From: Bacillota bacterium
GTDB taxonomy: Bacteria; Bacillota; Clostridia; Christensenellales; CAG-138
Direction of reading: 5' to 3'
DNA length: 7,129 nt
Assembly (NCBI GenBank): GCA_023435855.1
Contig: JAEZLG010000133.1
Location: 1-7,129 of the forward strand
Made by a program: the position numbers and the translations under genes. Shown here piece after piece: positions 5,013 to 7,129 of this stretch; position 1 is the stretch's first letter; the number at the start of each line of letters is the position of its first letter. Under the pieces are notes generated by a model. It ran no database searches. It had not been told where the DNA came from and saw only the letters and a list, made by a program, of their open reading frames with translations.

Positions 5013-5147
5013 TTATTCGACGTAAACAAAGTGTTTAACGTTTTCCTCAAGATTAAGGATGTCTTGTTCGAGTCCTGTCGGATAGAGCGCTATTTCGTTT
5101 AGCTCTGATAGTGTGCCGCAACATTTCATTGCGGCAACACTTTGCAT
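5013..5147 (-). CDS. Doubtful small ORF of 44 codons after the L,D-transpeptidase gene
   Basis: On the minus strand an open frame starts at 5147, 25 bases after the transpeptidase stop, and runs to TAA at 5013. It begins MQSVAAMKCCGTLSELNEIA and ends NLEENVKHFVYVE; the C-terminal half looks like an ordinary acidic, soluble helix-strand stretch. No signal peptide, membrane segment or known domain is recognised. There is no convincing ribosome site (only AAAAGAA), and an in-frame stop lies four codons upstream. The first codons coincide with a 12-bp hairpin (5110-5141), which would hinder initiation or control it. It could be a real small gene cotranscribed with the transpeptidase, a decayed gene remnant, or chance. 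Confidence 0.3.
   Translation of the reverse strand: MQSVAAMKCCGTLSELNEIALYPTGLEQDILNLEENVKHFVYVE
5110..5141. repeat. Hairpin downstream of the L,D-transpeptidase gene
   Basis: AGTGT-GCCGCAA (5110-5121) pairs with TTGCGGC and ACACT (5129-5135, 5137-5141) with one bulged A at 5136 and a 7-base loop. On neither strand is it followed by a proper T-run, so it is not a standard terminator; it may stabilise the 3' end of the transpeptidase mRNA or occlude the start of the small ORF. Confidence 0.55.
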
Positions 5148-5172
5148 ATAGTTCTTTTAAGGTTGCTAGCGA

Positions 5173-6465
5173 TTAGCCGAGCACGATGCATACCTGGTGC
5201 AGATAACCGTTCATACCGTTAACGCTGCAATAGTACCAACTTCCTTCGGTGGAGATGACCGTTACGGATGTGCCCGCACTGAGTACCGCAAGCACTTCGG
5301 CATTGGGGCTTGCAGCGGCTCTGAAGTTCGCGGTGATGCCGTCTGCAATGCGAGCGCCGCTCGCGGTTGCAGGCGTTTGCGGTGTGCCGGGGGCAGTTAC
5401 GGGGACGGACACAACCTCCACGGAGGGGAATGAGATAAGATCGGCGGCTTTAACATACTTTGCGCGTACATAGCCTGAAACGCCGTTGTAGCTTGCCGTA
5501 TACCAGCCGGATGTGCCGCTGCTTCCCGTTACGACGACTTCAGCGCCTTTCTTGATGGTTGCAAGCCGCTTGGCGCCCGTGTCGGCAGTTGCGTAAACAT
5601 AGGTCTTGCTGCTTGCCTTATAGCCGCTGTACGTAACAATGGGCTCATCGGGGTAGGCGAGGAGGTACTGAGTCTTGATGTAACCAAGCTTTCCTGATGA
5701 GACTACACGCACCTTGCACCAATCGTCGGCAAGCAGCAAAAGCATCACACGCTCATTTGCGTTAAGCGTAGCGATGGTTTTGTCCTTTGAGGTGGAAAAA
5801 CCAGTCCTCATGGGGGTTTTATTCACGCGCACCACCGCGGGTATTTCAGGCGGATACGATTTCGCATCCGCGGGCTGCACATAATTGCTATAAGAGGGTA
5901 TGGCTGACTTGAGCGATTTAACAAGATCGGGGTTTTTTGCTGCTCTCGTGTTGAGCTTGCATGAAGTTCCCGGCGGGCAGTTATAGAAAATCCACTGCGC
6001 TACCTCGGGCAAAACGCGGATGCAGCCGTGCGAAACAGCCTTACCAAGGTTGTTGTATGCCGAGCGGGACATGCTTGAAAGCTTCTTGGAATCATACATC
6101 ACCGAATGAATGTAAACGCCGCGCACTATTTGCGTCCAGTACTGCGCGTATTGTCCAAACGCTACAAAATAACCGAAACGTTCCTTAAGCGTACCAAGAC
6201 GATAGGTGCCGCTGCCGGAGGGGTTTTTCTCATTGCCGGAGCTTAGTAGGCTTTGCAGCACAATGCTGCCGGCGGGGCCACCGTCGTACACGGTGATGAT
6301 TTGGTTCACAAGGTCAAGTTCGATATAGTAACGGTTAGGGTCGGTATTTTCATAATCCACCTTGCTGGCCATGCCATTGAGCACCGATGCCTGCGCAGTC
6401 CCCGTGGGGAGTAATGTTGCGGCAATGGCCAAAAGCAACATGAGAGCAAGAAAACGACGTTTCAT
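5173..6465 (-). CDS. Secreted L,D-transpeptidase (YkuD domain) with three SH3-like wall-binding domains
   Basis: A 430-residue precursor. A signal peptide MKRRFLALMLLLAIAATLLP with an AQA site (residues 24-26) directs export. The YkuD catalytic domain covers about 45-175, beginning YYIELDLVNQIITVYDGG; it includes His120 (VYIHSVMYDS) and the signature SHGCIRV (145-151) with nucleophile Cys148. Three bacterial SH3-like repeats follow: about 208-270 (end KLGYIKTQYLL), 278-340 (end VSGYVRAKYVK) and 371-430 (end MNGYLHQVCIVLG), the last after a Pro/Thr/Ala linker (351-370). The enzyme makes 3-3 cross-links in peptidoglycan or attaches proteins to it outside the membrane; SH3 domains anchor it to the wall. 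The start at 6465 is set by GGAGGA (6471-6476) five bases away; an in-frame ATG at 6489 would add residues before the signal peptide. Its neighbour upstream on the same strand is an envelope gene. Confidence 0.92.
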   Translation of the reverse strand: MKRRFLALMLLLAIAATLLPTGTAQASVLNGMASKVDYENTDPNRYYIELDLVNQIITVYDGGPAGSIVLQSLLSSGNEKNPSGSGTYRLGTLKERFGYFVAFGQYAQYWTQIVRGVYIHSVMYDSKKLSSMSRSAYNNLGKAVSHGCIRVLPEVAQWIFYNCPPGTSCKLNTRAAKNPDLVKSLKSAIPSYSNYVQPADAKSYPPEIPAVVRVNKTPMRTGFSTSKDKTIATLNANERVMLLLLADDWCKVRVVSSGKLGYIKTQYLLAYPDEPIVTYSGYKASSKTYVYATADTGAKRLATIKKGAEVVVTGSSGTSGWYTASYNGVSGYVRAKYVKAADLISFPSVEVVSVPVTAPGTPQTPATASGARIADGITANFRAAASPNAEVLAVLSAGTSVTVISTEGSWYYCSVNGMNGYLHQVCIVLG

Positions 6466-6496
6466 TTCAGTCCTCCAGAAAAAGATCATTTATGCT

Positions 6497-6526
6497 AGAG
6501 TAGCAGGCATAATGCTTTTGCCGCAA
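6497..6526 (-). promoter_or_regulatory. Weak candidate promoter of the L,D-transpeptidase gene
   Basis: On the minus strand TTGCGG (6521-6526), 18 bases, then TACTCT (6497-6502) preceded by TGC. The TGn element and the three most conserved -10 bases are present, but the match is poor and readthrough from the upstream DUF368 gene is equally possible. Confidence 0.25.
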
Positions 6527-6554
6527 CCCATTCTCCAAAACCCGACAGAAGATT

Positions 6555-7129
6555 TTAAGATACCGCGGGTTTTTTGCACAATACATAGCTGCTAAGAGCA
6601 CCTAAAATCAATAGTACAATATCAATAATCGTTGTGACCCCCCATGTGATGCCCGGGAAAACCAAAACGATGCTGCCTATTAAAAACCCAAGTACCGCGT
6701 AATAAGCATAGCCGTAGTACCTTTCGAACATGCGCTTTACAAGTAGTACCAGCAAAGCCGCTACGACGACGGCACCCGCAGCTAAGCAAAGCAACGTCAC
6801 AATTTCAAAATTGTTCAGCGCTGAAAGGAGTGGCTCATATAACCCCATGTGGATTAACAAAAAAGAGGTGCTGATACCGGGAATAACGGTTCCCACCGCA
6901 AGAATGCCGCCGCCAAGCGCGCTTGTCCACTCGTTGAACGGCCAACTGCCGGTTCCGGTAAGCGACTTGTTGAGTACTGTAAACAAAATAACGAAGCCTA
7001 CACCGAAAACGGAAGCTATCAGATATCTCTTTTTAAAGCCGTGCGTGTTTGCTTCTAAGATGAGGGCGGGCACGCCGCCGGTTACAAGTCCTATCAGCGC
7101 AAACATGGTAGGCTCTCTGAAGTTCAACA
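6555..7129 (-). CDS. DUF368 / PopT-type polyprenyl-phosphate translocase (N-terminus beyond window edge)
   Basis: The C-terminal 190 or so residues of a polytopic membrane protein. Hydrophobic segments alternate with short loops (about residues 8-24, 36-52, 70-92, 108-130, 143-160 and 165-184 of the visible part). The segment GTVIPGISTSFLLIHMGLYE (79-98) is the second copy of the Pro-Gly repeat motif of DUF368 proteins, in which the first copy often reads PGVSGGT; that copy should lie outside the window. DUF368 proteins (PopT) were shown to help return undecaprenyl phosphate across the cytoplasmic membrane so it can be reused for wall synthesis. The frame stays open to position 7129, so the Met at 7127 is probably internal; family proteins have about 270-310 residues. 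It lies 89 bases upstream of the L,D-transpeptidase gene on the same strand. Family assignment good; function by homology. Confidence 0.82.
   Translation of the reverse strand, partial: LNFREPTMFALIGLVTGGVPALILEANTHGFKKRYLIASVFGVGFVILFTVLNKSLTGTGSWPFNEWTSALGGGILAVGTVIPGISTSFLLIHMGLYEPLLSALNNFEIVTLLCLAAGAVVVAALLVLLVKRMFERYYGYAYYAVLGFLIGSIVLVFPGITWGVTTIIDIVLLILGALSSYVLCKKPAVS

Noticed and set aside
6537..6573. AAAACCCG / CGGGTTTT inverted repeat as terminator of the DUF368 gene
   Set aside because: The loop is 21 bases, one arm lies inside the coding region, and in the direction of the gene it is followed by only a short TTTT within the stem and then GG.
1..7129. CRISPR arrays, insertion sequences, tRNA or rRNA genes, attachment sites
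   Set aside because: No regularly spaced direct repeats, transposase-like frames, tRNA-like cloverleaf or rRNA segments were recognised by eye.

Overview
The window looks like chromosomal DNA from an anaerobic Firmicute of the Clostridia type. The signs are strong AGGAGG-like ribosome binding sites, sigma-A-like promoters with TGn extended -10 elements, an electron-bifurcating NfnAB pair (a hallmark of anaerobes that run on ferredoxin), an SH3-rich L,D-transpeptidase and a DUF368 membrane protein. The genus cannot be named from this sequence.

Layout. (1) Positions 1-353: the start of a NimA-like flavin protein gene on the minus strand, cut by the left edge, and a divergent promoter region shared with the next gene. 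(2) Positions 354-2547, the accessory part: an XRE-type HTH regulator with a TPR-like C-terminal domain (RRNPP architecture); a 47-codon secreted-peptide gene on the opposite strand, not reported as a gene by simple longest-ORF reading because its true start is internal, whose 3' end overlaps the regulator's 3' end by 43 bp; a 46-bp dyad followed by a T-tract; and a diverged S41 (C-terminal processing peptidase) homologue with no signal peptide and Asn at both expected catalytic positions. (3) Positions 2606-4979: the nfnA-nfnB operon with its own promoter and an 18-19 bp terminator hairpin. (4) Positions 4980-7129: minus-strand cell-envelope genes, namely a DUF368/PopT-type undecaprenyl-phosphate translocase (cut by the right edge), then a secreted L,D-transpeptidase with three SH3-like domains, then a doubtful 44-codon ORF with a hairpin at its start.

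How they may work together. The regulator and the peptide gene have the parts of an RRNPP quorum-sensing pair: a cytoplasmic HTH-TPR receptor beside a small Sec-exported propeptide. The tail-to-tail overlap means that the presumed signalling end of the peptide is encoded antisense to the receptor's last codons, and the first terminator-like structure after the receptor gene lies beyond the whole peptide gene, so the receptor mRNA is probably antisense to the peptide mRNA. The pseudo-protease diverges from the peptide gene and is a candidate target or partner; that link is inference. NfnAB couples the NADH, NADPH and ferredoxin pools. The PopT-like protein and the transpeptidase both serve wall synthesis, recycling the lipid carrier and cross-linking peptidoglycan respectively.
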